64,000 nt of DNA from Rhizobiaceae bacterium (GCA_023953835.1 JAMLJB010000001.1:2639501-2703500); one strand, 5' to 3'. Positions 36,040-46,800 are shown, numbered from the stretch's first letter. The notes: generated by a model not told the origin, from the sequence alone. Translations and numbers: made by a program.

Positions 36040-38293
36040 AACCATGCCACAATCATCAGCACGCTACGGATCGAACTCCGGGCAGCCGCTGACGCGTCGC
36101 GACGGTGTGCTGAAGGTGACCGGCGCGGCGACCTATGCCGCGGACAATCATCCGAAGGGGATGCTCTATGCGGTCACGGCGGTAAGCAGCATTGCACGGG
36201 GACGCGTGGCGTTTCTTGACGTTGACGCCGCAAAGGCCCATCCCGGCGTCGTTGAAGTGATCACTTCTGCAAATCGCCCGGCGCTCGCGCACGATCCCAA
36301 TGACAAGATGCCGCCTTTCGGCTTCCGCATCGAGGTATTGCAGGACGACCGCGTGCGTTACGCCAATCAGCCGATCGCGCTGGTGGTAGCGGAATCGCTG
36401 GAAGCCGCGACTGAAGGCGCGGCGCTGCTTAACCCGCGATACGATGTCGAAACCGCCCGAACGGGACGGGATAGCGGAGAACAATTCAACCCGCCGGCAA
36501 TCGGCATTGGAGCGCCGCCGCGCACCGCGCATGGCGATATTGAGGCCGGGTTCTCGGCGGCAAAGAACATCACGGAGGCGGAGTACGTCACGCCCGCGCA
36601 GTACCACAATGCAATGGAACCGCATGCGGTCGTGGCCGAATGGGATGGCGACAAGGTCACGCTCGACATGCCCAATCAGGCGTTGGCCCTGAGTTGCGCG
36701 GCCTATGCGGCCTATTTCGGGATAGCTCCGGAAAATGTCGTCATCCGTTCGCCCTTCCTGGGCGGCGGCTTCGGCTCCAAGGCCATCCTCAACGGCCCCC
36801 AGATTCTGGCGATCATCGCGGCGCGCATGCTTCAGCGTCCGGTGAAGCTGGTGCTGACCCGCGCTCAAATGTACGGGCCCGTGGGACATCGGGGCCATAC
36901 GTGGCAGAAAATCCGCATAGGCACGCTCAGCAACGGTCGCCTCTCGGCGCTGCATCATCGTGCGCTTGCGGAGACTTCGAGCTTCGACGAATTCATCGAG
37001 CCTGCCGCCAACGCGTCGCTTCCGCTGTATGACAGTCCCAATATTCTGGTCGAGCATGAAGGCTTGCGGCTCGATGTCGGAACGCCCGGCCCCATGCGCG
37101 CGCCAGGAGAAGCATCCGGTTCCGCAGCGCTTGAGGTTGCGATTGACGAGGCCGCTGAGGCCTGTCGGATGGACCCGCTGGCTTTCCGGCTTGCCAACTA
37201 CGCTGAGCGCGAACCCGGCAGCGGCAAGCCCTATTCCTCCAAGTCATTGCGCGAATGCTACGAGGATGGCGCGCGACGTTTCGGGTGGTCCAGTCGTCCG
37301 ATGGAGCCGCGCAGCATGCGTGACGAGAACGGGTTTCTGGTGGGTTGGGGCATGGGCACGGCGGTTTTCCCGTGTCCTCATTTTCCGGCCGAGGCGCGCG
37401 CTACGTTGCGCGCGGACGGCACCGCGCTGGTGGAAACCGCCGGGGCGGATATGGGCCAGGGCGCGTGGACCGCGCTCGCGCAGATCGCCGCCGAAACGCT
37501 TGGTCTCCACCCGGACAAGGTTGAGCTTCATTCGGGTATTTCCACCTTGCCGGATGGCGGCATTGCCGGAGGGTCAGGCCATACCGCCAGTGCCGGGCTT
37601 GCCATCCACCATGCCGGGCGGGATGCGATTTCGAGATTGGCGGAACTGGCGACCTCACACCCGGCTTCGCCGCTTTACGGTGCGGGCAATATTGGCGTCG
37701 TGCCGCGCAGCGGGCACTTGCATCGACGTGACGACGAGACGCGCAGCGAAAGCTACGCCGACATACTCGCCCGTGCAAAGCTCGAAAACGTCATCGGTTC
37801 CGCCAAGGCGGCACGCGATCCGGCAACGGCAGAAGCGCATGCCCTGTTTTCGCACGGCGCAGTTTTCGCGGAGGTCAAGGTGGATCCGGATCTCGGGCAG
37901 ATACGTGCGACCAGAGTGGTCGGCGCCTTCGCGGCGGGACGCATCATAAATCCTCACCTCGTGCGCAGCCAGTATTTCGGCGGAATGATCTGGGGTGTTT
38001 CCTTCGCGTTGCACGAAGAGGCGATCGTCGACCGGCGCACCGGCAGGATCATGAACGCGGACCTCGCCGAATATCACGTGCCGGTGAATGCCGACATACC
38101 TTCGCTTGAGGCGATCATGGTCCCGGAAGACGATCCACATATAAACGCGCTCGGCGTCAAAGGTGTAGGCGAGATCGGCATCACAGGAACGGTGGGTGCA
38201 ATCGCCAACGCCGTATGGCATGCGACCGGTGTCCGCGTCAGGCGTTTTCCGATCCGCCTCGAGGATATTCTCGTCGGTTCGAACACAAACTGA
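36029..38293 (+). CDS. paoC: Molybdenum aldehyde dehydrogenase, catalytic molybdopterin subunit
   Basis: A 754-residue large subunit. The cofactor-contacting motifs GGGFGSK and GADMGQGAW and the catalytic glutamate in GVGEIGITG are intact. It oxidises an aldehyde, possibly aromatic, to the acid by hydroxylation. ATG 36029 lies inside the end of paoB and is better than the long upstream frame. A dedicated MCD insertion chaperone (PaoD-like) is not seen in this operon. Confidence 0.9.
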   Translation: MSLETMPQSSARYGSNSGQPLTRRDGVLKVTGAATYAADNHPKGMLYAVTAVSSIARGRVAFLDVDAAKAHPGVVEVITSANRPALAHDPNDKMPPFGFRIEVLQDDRVRYANQPIALVVAESLEAATEGAALLNPRYDVETARTGRDSGEQFNPPAIGIGAPPRTAHGDIEAGFSAAKNITEAEYVTPAQYHNAMEPHAVVAEWDGDKVTLDMPNQALALSCAAYAAYFGIAPENVVIRSPFLGGGFGSKAILNGPQILAIIAARMLQRPVKLVLTRAQMYGPVGHRGHTWQKIRIGTLSNGRLSALHHRALAETSSFDEFIEPAANASLPLYDSPNILVEHEGLRLDVGTPGPMRAPGEASGSAALEVAIDEAAEACRMDPLAFRLANYAEREPGSGKPYSSKSLRECYEDGARRFGWSSRPMEPRSMRDENGFLVGWGMGTAVFPCPHFPAEARATLRADGTALVETAGADMGQGAWTALAQIAAETLGLHPDKVELHSGISTLPDGGIAGGSGHTASAGLAIHHAGRDAISRLAELATSHPASPLYGAGNIGVVPRSGHLHRRDDETRSESYADILARAKLENVIGSAKAARDPATAEAHALFSHGAVFAEVKVDPDLGQIRATRVVGAFAAGRIINPHLVRSQYFGGMIWGVSFALHEEAIVDRRTGRIMNADLAEYHVPVNADIPSLEAIMVPEDDPHINALGVKGVGEIGITGTVGAIANAVWHATGVRVRRFPIRLEDILVGSNTN

Positions 38294-38436
38294 ATCGCTT
38301 CCGGCCGTAGCTGGCAAAGGCTGGCGAACCGCAAATGTTCGCCAGCCGCACGGTTTTCGAATGCGGGGCCTTTCATATCGGAGCTGCACCCAATATGAAA
38401 CTTGCATCCTAACACATACAGGAGGCACCGGGGCCT

Positions 38437-40584
38437 TTGGCCGACAATCAGCTTTATGTCATGCACATATCAATTCACGGGCTTTTGCGGGCAACCAATC
38501 CCGAGGTCGGCACAGATATCGATACAGGCGGGCAGGTGCGATATGTGCTCGATCTGGTTGAAGCGATGGATGCCCATCCCAGCATACGAAAAGTCGATCT
38601 TTTGACGCGCAAGATCGCCGATGCGCGCATTTCGCCTGACTATGCGCGCGACACCGAAATGCTCTCTCCGAAGGTTACGATCCGGCGGATCCCGTGCGGA
38701 CCGGCGCGGTATATCCGCAAGGAGTTGTTGTGGCCGCATCTGACCGAGTTCGTCGATGGGGCGTTGACCATGATCCGCGAGCAGGCCGAGCTTCCCGATG
38801 TGCTGCATGCGCACTATGCCGATGCAGGACTCGTCGCTGTCAGGCTTAGCAAGGTTCTGGGAATCCCGGTTGTCTTCACCGGCCATTCATTGGGCCGCTT
38901 CAAACTTGCGAACCTCATGGCGCGTGGAATGAAGCGCGGCAAGGCAAATGAAGCGTTTGCTCTCGATGCACGCATCGAGGCCGAGGAAGAGACCATCGAG
39001 AATGCCGCTCTGCTCGTGGCGAGCAGCAAGAACGAGGAACACGAACAATACAAGCTTTATGACCATTTCGACCCGAATCGAATCATGGTGAACCCGCCGG
39101 GCTGCGATATCGAGAAATTCGGTGCCGAGCCGAAAAAGCCCGCCGTCCGGGAACTCAACCACACGTTGGGCCGATTTCTCAACGATCCGGATAAGCCCGC
39201 CTTGATCATGTTGGCGAGGCCCGACCCGCAAAAGAATATTCTGGCCGCGATCGAGACATTTGCGGCGGAGGAATTGCGGGAGCTGTGCAATCTGGTTCTG
39301 TTTCTCGGTGCCCGCGACGACATTCGGGAATTCGAGGCGCCTCAAAGGAAATTGCTCCAGGAGGTGCTCTATCTGGTCGACCGCCATGACCTCTACGGCA
39401 GCATCGCATACCCCAAGCGCAACCCGCCCGAGGTTGCGGCTGCGCTTTTCCACTATGCGAGCAAAACCGGAGGCGCTTTGCTTGGTTTGTCACGCCATGA
39501 GAATTTCGGACTGACGCTTGTTGAAGCTGCGGCCGCCGGCTTGCCTGTGGTCACTTCAGGTGCGGGCGGCATGTCGGATATCGTCGAGATCTGCAACAAT
39601 GGAATCTTCGTCAACCCCGATCGTTTCGGTGAAACTGCCCGTCGCATTCGCAAACTGGTCACGGATCGATCGCGATGGAATCGTATGGCGAAGAGCGGCA
39701 AGGTCGCCAGCCGCGCGAAGCTGAGCTGGAAAAGCCATTTGGATCGTTACCTGCCAGCGGTGCGCGAGATCGTCAAAGCCCAGGCGACGCCAGTCGTCCG
39801 CAGTGCGCAGCCCAAGCCGCTTTCAAAAATTACGAAGCTGCTGATCTGCGACATCGACGATACGCTTACCGGCAACCGGCGCGCCGTGCACCGCTTCAAC
39901 AGATTCGTTGAGGAAAGAGATGACATCACATTTGGAATTTCGACGGGCCGCAACCTTTCCGATGCGATGGAAACACTGAAATCATGGTCGGTGATCGAAC
40001 CGCAATTTCTGATTACCTCCGTTGGTACCGAGATCCATACCAACTTCGGAAATCTCGTGCCCAACAGCATGTGGAACAGACACCTTAAATTCCGCTGGAA
40101 GCCGCAGGATGTGCGAGAAGTCCTCGCAAAGCTATCGCAACTTCGGCCGCAGGAGGACGAAGCCCAGTCGCACTACAAGATCAGTTACTATTGCGAGGGA
40201 GCAGGCGCTTCGACGGCCGCTGAAATCAAAAGCGTCCTTCGCAAGAACAAGTTGCAGGCGCGTGTCATCGTCTCGCGCAATTACTGTGTCGACGTTGTGC
40301 CGGTCAGGGCTTCCAAAGGTCATGCGCTGCGGTTCCTCGCCGCGCAATGGAATATTGATCTTGGCAGTATTTTTACCGCAGGCGATTCCGGCAACGACCT
40401 GGACATGCTGAGCGGGCTGGTCAAGGCAACCGTGGTCGGAAACCACAGCGGCGAACTTGAAGCGCTTCGAGAGGATTCCAATACGTATTTCTCCACGCTG
40501 CACTCGGCGGCGGGAATTCTCGATGGATTGGCACATTACGGATTGATTGCCGCACAACCTGCGCAAATGCCGTCATCGAAATGA
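38437..40584 (+). CDS. Sucrose-phosphate synthase with C-terminal sucrose-phosphatase domain
   Basis: A 715-residue fusion. Residues 1-450 are a GT4 GT-B glycosyltransferase of the sucrose-phosphate synthase type (ISIHGLLRATNPEVGTDIDTGGQ, FTGHSLGRFK, LSRHENFGLTLVEAAAAGLP). Residues 465-705 are a HAD phosphatase with DIDDTLTG near 471 and GDSGNDLDML, matching sucrose-6-phosphatase. It would make sucrose from UDP-glucose and fructose-6-phosphate, probably as a compatible solute. The start is TTG 38437 after AGGAGG at 38420-38425; ATG 38461 is too far in. No partner glucosylglycerol or sucrose hydrolase gene is adjacent. Confidence 0.9.
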   Translation: MADNQLYVMHISIHGLLRATNPEVGTDIDTGGQVRYVLDLVEAMDAHPSIRKVDLLTRKIADARISPDYARDTEMLSPKVTIRRIPCGPARYIRKELLWPHLTEFVDGALTMIREQAELPDVLHAHYADAGLVAVRLSKVLGIPVVFTGHSLGRFKLANLMARGMKRGKANEAFALDARIEAEEETIENAALLVASSKNEEHEQYKLYDHFDPNRIMVNPPGCDIEKFGAEPKKPAVRELNHTLGRFLNDPDKPALIMLARPDPQKNILAAIETFAAEELRELCNLVLFLGARDDIREFEAPQRKLLQEVLYLVDRHDLYGSIAYPKRNPPEVAAALFHYASKTGGALLGLSRHENFGLTLVEAAAAGLPVVTSGAGGMSDIVEICNNGIFVNPDRFGETARRIRKLVTDRSRWNRMAKSGKVASRAKLSWKSHLDRYLPAVREIVKAQATPVVRSAQPKPLSKITKLLICDIDDTLTGNRRAVHRFNRFVEERDDITFGISTGRNLSDAMETLKSWSVIEPQFLITSVGTEIHTNFGNLVPNSMWNRHLKFRWKPQDVREVLAKLSQLRPQEDEAQSHYKISYYCEGAGASTAAEIKSVLRKNKLQARVIVSRNYCVDVVPVRASKGHALRFLAAQWNIDLGSIFTAGDSGNDLDMLSGLVKATVVGNHSGELEALREDSNTYFSTLHSAAGILDGLAHYGLIAAQPAQMPSSK

Positions 40585-40633
40585 CGCGGCATTGAATCCC
40601 GTCTAGCGGTCGTCGAGCAGGCAGCGCGGCCGA

Positions 40634-41545
40634 CTACAGTGCGCCTTCATCCGTCAATGACATCACGTCCGCCACCCGGCCACGCGATACCAGGCATCGC
40701 CAACGGGCGCGGTTCGGACCCACGCCGATGATGACCTCGCTGTTTGCTTCTGAAAATTCGTAGCTCAGGACCGTCACGTCATTGCTCGTGACCTTGGCGA
40801 CCGCCTGCAGACAGGCTTTTTGATCCACATTCGCGCCATTGGAAGCTGCCGGCGGCCTGGGAGTTGCCGGCGCGGCCGCCTCGCGCAGATAGCGCCCGGC
40901 GGCCCATCCGCGTACACCGCGATCCGGTTGCTGCAACTGACACCATCGCTGGCCGCCCGCCATCTTGCAGCCGAGATTTCTGAACACCGTGCCATTCGGC
41001 ACACTGATCAGAATCCGGCTGCTTGCCGACGGGCCGCTGCGGATGTTGAGCGCATCGTTGGCTGGAACGCCGCTGACCTGCCAGAAGTCCGGCCCGCCTG
41101 AAAGGCCGTCCGCATAGTCGGGGTTCGCCGGTGCCGGATTTTGTGCGCTGCCACCATGTATCGCGATGGAAAGCGTGTATTTGGCGGTCTCGTTGCGCCG
41201 TGCGGCGCTCCGCATGAGATATACGCGGATTCGATAGTCGCCGTTCGCAGGCAGGACGCCTTCGAAATTGTTGCCGCTGGTCGAGCCGACAAAAATCGCG
41301 GTTTCGCTATTGGCTGGAAGAACGTTGAAATAGCTGGCCCCGTTGCTGGTTTTCATGCTGACGGTCATGCGCTGCCCGGCGTTTGCGCCGAGAATATAGT
41401 CCTTGATCGAGTATCCCTTGATCGCTGCTTCGATTGTTGTGCCTGTCTGGCCAGCCGGAAAGCGCACTCGCTGTACGTCGATTTCATCGGCGTGCGCGAG
41501 GGTCGCAAAGGTCCAGATCAGCAGCAAATAGGCTATTTTCCGCAT
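40634..41545 (-). CDS. Secreted protein with lysozyme-inhibitor-like and SH3b domains
   Basis: A 303-residue exported protein with signal peptide to about THADEIDV (hydrophobic YLLLIWTFATLAHA). Residues 25-135 (AAIKGYSIKDYILGANAGQR, YRIRVYLMRSAARRNETAKYTLSI) resemble, from memory, the PliG-type inhibitors of g-type lysozyme. Residues 160-225 are a bacterial SH3 domain (ALNIRSGPSASSRILISVPNGTVFRNLGC, then WCQLQ). The C-terminal part is unassigned. GGGAGGAC precedes ATG 41545. A cell-wall or defence role is plausible; the PliG link needs a profile search. Confidence 0.72.
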   Translation of the reverse strand: MRKIAYLLLIWTFATLAHADEIDVQRVRFPAGQTGTTIEAAIKGYSIKDYILGANAGQRMTVSMKTSNGASYFNVLPANSETAIFVGSTSGNNFEGVLPANGDYRIRVYLMRSAARRNETAKYTLSIAIHGGSAQNPAPANPDYADGLSGGPDFWQVSGVPANDALNIRSGPSASSRILISVPNGTVFRNLGCKMAGGQRWCQLQQPDRGVRGWAAGRYLREAAAPATPRPPAASNGANVDQKACLQAVAKVTSNDVTVLSYEFSEANSEVIIGVGPNRARWRCLVSRGRVADVMSLTDEGAL

Positions 41546-41750
41546 TTGCGTGTCCTCCCGTTCACGATCCGCCAACCGCCTTGAATGCCCGATGCGCCAC
41601 AAAACAGTTTACTCGTCCAATGACAAATCTGATCGATACATGAGAAAAATTTGCGGTTTGAAGCATCTTTGAATGCTTCACAACGCGAAGAGGAACAGCT
41701 TGTTGCAGGTGAAGCAGGCGCTTCGACAGCAAATGCAATCCGCTAATCGA

Positions 41751-43559
41751 TCAGGCTTTCATCGCGGACTGGACAAAGGCTCTCCATCCGCCCAGATACG
41801 TTATCTCTTGCGCGTCGCCGATGGCGTGGCGCTCGCACAGGAAGCCGCTGGCCTGAGTTCCGTCCTCAAGCGTGATCTTTCCAATGCCGAGCGGTGCGGG
41901 AATGGCCTGCACGAACAGGCCGAAGGCTTCCGGCGAAAGCTTCCACACTTCAACGGCGAGGCCGGGACCGGCAAAGGAAGGATCGCGGACAAGACCCGGC
42001 TTGGCGGGTACGGTGTTCGCCAGCGCATAGAGCCGATAGTCGGCAGCCGTGCGACAGGCTTTGACGAGCTTGCCGCCCCGTTCGGTTAGTTCGCGGTTCA
42101 GGGGCATGCCGGTCAGATGCGCGCCGACCACGACGATTTCGACCAGCCCGTCATCCGGTTCTGCAACCGCCGATTCGAGCGGCAGCGCGGCTGCCCGGTC
42201 CTTGCCCATGCCGGGAGCGAGCGACCTGTGCATGGCATCGGCAAACGTCGCCAGCGCGTCATCGGAAAAGGCCGGGCCAAAGAACGTCACCCCGGCGGGG
42301 AGGTGGCCGCCTTCGGTGAACCCGGCAGGCACGGCAATCGCCGCATAGCCGAACAGGTTGGCGAAGTTGGTGTAACGTCCGAAATGGCCGTTCCTGACGA
42401 TCGGGTCGGCGCGCATCTCCTCCACCGTGTAGGTGGTGGGGGAGGTGGGCAGCATCAGCACGTCCACCTTTTTCCATTCGCCCAGCGTCCGCTGTCGCAA
42501 AGCTTCCAGCCTGTATTGGCCCTCGAAGGCGTCGACGGCATCATAAGCGCGCGCACCCTCGATGATCTGCCGCACGGTCGGGTCGAAATCGTCGGCATTG
42601 GTCGCGATGAAATCCTTCACCGCGGCCAGCCTTTCCGCCACCCACGGACCGTTGTAGAGCAGTTCCGCCGCCTGCCGGAACGGCGCGTAGTCAAACGGAA
42701 CGATCTGCGCGCCAAGCGCCTTCGCCCGCTCAATCGCAGCGTCATAGAGCGCCTCGAAGGCCGCATTGCCGTAAAACTCGCGCTCTGCACCGTGGAGCAC
42801 GCCGACGCGCAGACCAGACGCGGGCAACCGCACCGGGGCGGCGACTTTGGAATAGGGATCGGCGGCCCCGTAGCCGTCCATGATGCGGCGAACCGCAATG
42901 CCGTCGCCAACGGTTCCCGCCATCACTGTCACCACGTCCACCGACCGGCATGCGGGCACGACACCGACATTGGGCACAAGGCCGGGCGTCGGTTTGATGC
43001 CGACGATGTTGTTAAAGGCAGCAGGCACGCGGCCCGAGCCTGCCGTATCGGTGCCGAGCGCGAAACTCACAATGCCGGCGGCGACCGCGACCGCCGAGCC
43101 GGACGACGAGCCTCCGGATACATAGGCCTTGTCGAACACCGAACGCGGAGCGCCGTATGGCGAGCGCGTGCCGTTGAGCCCTGTGGCGAACTGGTCGAGA
43201 TTGGTCTTACCGATGACGAGCGCGCCCGCCGCCTTCAGCCGCGCGACGGCCGTGGCATCCTTTTCAGGGACATATGCAAAGGCGGGGCAAGCGGCGGTGG
43301 TCGCAATCCCCGCGACGTCGATATTGTCCTTGACCGCAAAGGGCACGCCCCAAAGCGGGAGGCTGTTCGGTTCCGGATGGGACGCCATCAGTTCGAAGGC
43401 TGCGGTACGCAACTGGTCCTCAGGCGTCCTGCTGATGAACACCGCCGGATCGTCGCAATTCTCGATGCGGTCCAGCACCTCGTTGACGAGGTCTAGCGGA
43501 GTCATGCCCGAGGCATAGGCTGACCTGAGCGTGGCGAGATCGAGGAAGTCGGGTAGCAT
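41751..43559 (-). CDS. atzF: Allophanate hydrolase
   Basis: A 602-residue amidase-signature enzyme with the catalytic lysine in PFAVKDNIDVAG and the Ser-cisSer loop in SGGSSSGSAVAVAAG. It also has the C-terminal allophanate hydrolase domain (VVVGAHLTGMPLNRELTERGGK, then YLGGWRAF). It splits allophanate to ammonia and CO2, the last step of guanidine or urea degradation. The longer frame to 43775 reads through the mobile element and is not native. The true start, ATG 43559, is preceded by the element end (CCTGACCCTT) with no ribosome site, so its translation may be weakened. Confidence 0.93.
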   Translation of the reverse strand: MLPDFLDLATLRSAYASGMTPLDLVNEVLDRIENCDDPAVFISRTPEDQLRTAAFELMASHPEPNSLPLWGVPFAVKDNIDVAGIATTAACPAFAYVPEKDATAVARLKAAGALVIGKTNLDQFATGLNGTRSPYGAPRSVFDKAYVSGGSSSGSAVAVAAGIVSFALGTDTAGSGRVPAAFNNIVGIKPTPGLVPNVGVVPACRSVDVVTVMAGTVGDGIAVRRIMDGYGAADPYSKVAAPVRLPASGLRVGVLHGAEREFYGNAAFEALYDAAIERAKALGAQIVPFDYAPFRQAAELLYNGPWVAERLAAVKDFIATNADDFDPTVRQIIEGARAYDAVDAFEGQYRLEALRQRTLGEWKKVDVLMLPTSPTTYTVEEMRADPIVRNGHFGRYTNFANLFGYAAIAVPAGFTEGGHLPAGVTFFGPAFSDDALATFADAMHRSLAPGMGKDRAAALPLESAVAEPDDGLVEIVVVGAHLTGMPLNRELTERGGKLVKACRTAADYRLYALANTVPAKPGLVRDPSFAGPGLAVEVWKLSPEAFGLFVQAIPAPLGIGKITLEDGTQASGFLCERHAIGDAQEITYLGGWRAFVQSAMKA

Positions 43560-43561
43560 AA

Positions 43562-43825
43562 GGGTCAGGACCTGTTGATTTGGACGAAATGGTGTGAGGC
43601 CATCCGGTCCGATACGAGGAGCAAGGACGAAGGAAATGTGGGCATTTTCAAGGTCCTTGCGACGAAGTTGCGGGCTGGATGGACCACATCCGAAGGACAC
43701 CGAAACGGCTGCAAGCTGCCGCGTCGAACCGCTCGGACGATGGAACCCCATCGACCTTCGCGCTTCTCCTTGCATCTTCTTGCCGTTTCAGGTGCCATTT
43801 CGTTCAAATCAATAGGTCCTGACCC
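43562..43825. mobile_element. 264-bp MITE-like element, copy 4, inside the guanidine operon
   Basis: It runs GGGTCAGGACCTGTTGATTT to the mirrored AAATCAATAGGTCCTGACCC. The internal sequence matches copies 1 and 3, but the outer 25 bases differ, so this is another sub-type of the same family. It fills the whole gap between the carboxylase stop and the allophanate hydrolase start. The carboxylase stop TAG (43827-43825) is formed at its junction. Confidence 0.85.
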
Positions 43826-46800
43826 TAGACGGTCTCCAGTACGGCCAGTATGTCACCGGCCTTGATGCTTCGGCCCGGGGATGCGCGCATGTCGCGGATG
43901 CGGCCCGGCGCATGGGCGGTGACGGGGATTTCCATTTTCATCGATTCGATGATGGCGAGCGTTTCGCCCGCGGCGACGGCCTGTCCGGTTTCGACAAGCA
44001 CTTTCCAGACATTGCCCGGAACGGCGCTTTCCACGCCGAAGCATCCCTCCGGTATCCCGGCCACAAGGCCGTCCATAGATTGTTCCTCGACCGTGAACCT
44101 GTCGAGGCCATGTTCCTTCCAGTACAGGCGCTCGGCCTCATATGCTTGCTGCTGGGCGGTCTTGAACGCACGTATCTCCATGTCGTTTCGCGCCAGTTCC
44201 GCCTGATAGGCGGCAAACGAAAATATGCCATCGTCGATGCGAACCGGATATTCCCCGTGAGGAAAGGCCGCGCGGGCTTCCGACAGTTCGGCGCTCGACA
44301 CCGGAAAGAAGCGTATCTGGTCGAAGAAATCGAGCAGCCAGGGCTTATCGCGTGCAAAGACCTGGGTCTGCCGCCAGGTGTTCCACATCTGGATCGTGCG
44401 ACCGAAAAGCTGGTAGCCGCCGGGGCCTTCCATCCCGTAGATGCACATATACGCCCCGCCGATGCCGACGGCATTTTCCGGCGTCCATGTGCGCGCCGGA
44501 TTGTACTTCGTGGTGACGAGGCGATGGCGGGGATCGAGCGGCGTCGCCACCGGAGCGCCAAGATAGACATCGCCCAGGCCCATGACGAGGTAGGATGCGC
44601 TGAAGATCATGTCCTTCAACGCCTGTTCGTCGGCCAGCCCGTTGATGCGGCGAATGAACTCGATGTTCGACGGACACCATGGCGCATTCGGGCGCACCAG
44701 TTCCTGATATTTCCGCATGGCGAGCCGCGCAGCCGGGTCATCCCAGGAAAGCGGCAGCCAGACAGTGCGGCTCGGAACGCTGACCGAATCGATGGAGGGC
44801 ATGCCGTCTTCCAGTTCGCCAAGCAGGCCCAGCAGCCGCATGCGCGTCAGCTGCTCGCCGTCATAGTGGATCTGGAGGGAGCGAATGCCGGGCGTCAGGT
44901 CGATGACGCCCGGCAGACGGGCTTCCAGCAGGGCCTGCATCAGCAGATGCGCCCGCAGCCTGAGCCCGATGTCGAGCCGCATCGGGCCGTATTCGACCAG
45001 CAGATTGTTGTCACCCTGACGACGATAGACGACTGGCGTGTCCGTGTCCTCCCGCAGGCCCACGATGGGCGATCCGGCATTCGCGCCGCGCAGCTTGACT
45101 GTCGGGCCTGCAATCGGGTCCTGCGCGCGCTCGACCGGTAAGAATTGTATTTTGTCGCCGGGCTTCAGTTGGCCCATCTTCCATTGCTCGTCGGCGGCGA
45201 TCACCGCCGGACAGACAAAGCCGCCGAGCGATGGCCCGTCGGGTCCGAGAATGATGGGCATATCGCCGGTGAAATCGATTGAGCCGATGGCGTAGGCGTT
45301 GTCGTGCAGGTTGGAGGGATGAAGGCCCGCCTCGCCCCCATCCGCGCGCGCCCATTTCGGCGACGGGCCGATCAGGCGAACACCCGTGCGGTCGGAATTG
45401 AAATGCACCTCGTAGGGTGCAGAAAACAGCGTCTCGATGTCCTCGTCGAGGAAGAAATCGGGTGCGCCATGCGGACCGTAGACCACGCCTATCGACCATT
45501 CGCGGCTCAACGCGGCAGGCGCAAGCGGCTCCTGCGCGTCCGCCTGTGTCGCGCGGGCAAGGCGCAGCACATGACCGGAGCGCAGTGGGCCGGTGGCGTT
45601 GCCGCCGAACTGTCCAGGACCGAAGGTGGCGCGCGAATCCAGAACGACCGGCGCGTCGAAGCCGCCATGCACCGCCAGATAGGATCGCTGTCCCGCCCCC
45701 TCGATGGAGCCGATAGAGAGGATCTGGCCGGGTTTCACTGCGATTGCGGCGCTGTGGTCGACCCGCTCGCCGTCCAGCGTCATGGGCATGCGCGCGCCGC
45801 TCAGCGCTATCGTGGCGCTTGAGAAAAACCGCAGCTGAGGGCCTGCGACGGTCAACTCCAGCGCGGCGGTGGTGTCGTGGTTTCCGACCAGCCTGTTTGC
45901 GTGCCGAAACGAACGTTCGTCCATCGGTCCGCTCGGCGGAACGCCGACATGCCACAGGCCGAGACGCCCCGGCAGTTCCTGAAGGCTCGATTGGGCGCCG
46001 GGCACGATCACTTCGACAAGGTCCGGCTCGAACGGAAAATAGGCAAGCGCGGCGGTGCTGATATCCGAACCCGAGAGAAGCTCTGAACCAGCGATCTCCC
46101 GGAGATATTCAAGATTGGTCTCGATGCCGAAGATCGACACGTTCGCCAGCGCGGCCTTCAGGGCCGAAATGGCTTCGGCCCGCGTTTCGCCGTGCACGAT
46201 GACCTTTGCGAGCATCGGATCGTAGAAGGCCGTGACTTCCGTGCCCGTCTCGATCCAGCCATCGACGCGCACGTCGTCGGGAAAGGCCACTTCGGTGAGC
46301 AGCCCGGCGCTCGGACGAAAACCGGCATGGGGCATTTCGGCATAGATGCGCGCTTCCATGGCAGCGCCGCTTGGCGTCATGTCCCCTTTGCCTGACAGCA
46401 CATCCTCGCCCGCTGCCTGGCGGATCATCCACTCGACAAGATCGATGCCGAGCACTGCTTCAGTCACGGGATGCTCGACCTGGAGGCGGGTGTTCACTTC
46501 AAGGAAATAGGACTCTTCCAGCGCCGGATCGTAGATGAATTCCACGGTGCCCGCCGATTCATATCGCACCTCTTGGCCGAGCGCGACGGCCGCCTCGCGC
46601 AACCGCGCGCGAACCGCGTCCGAAAGGCCGGGGGCGGGCGTTTCTTCAAGCACCTTCTGGTTGCGGCGTTGCAGTGTACAGTCACGCTCGCCGAGCGCGA
46701 TGACGCGGCCCTTGCCATTGCCGAATATCTGCACCTCGACATGACGCGCTCCCGCAACGAAGCGCTCCAGATAGACGCGCGCGTCGCCGAAGCTGGCCTT

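Noticed and set aside
42117..43496. 459-codon open frame on the plus strand
   Set aside because: It is antisense to the allophanate hydrolase and has Arg/His/Gly-rich low-complexity composition typical of a mirror frame in GC-rich DNA.
41751..43775. Longer allophanate hydrolase starting at 43775
   Set aside because: The extra 72 codons are translated mobile-element sequence; the conserved protein begins at the ATG at 43559.
43912..45141. 409-codon plus-strand frame
   Set aside because: It mirrors the carboxylase gene; composition and lack of domains mark it as a shadow.
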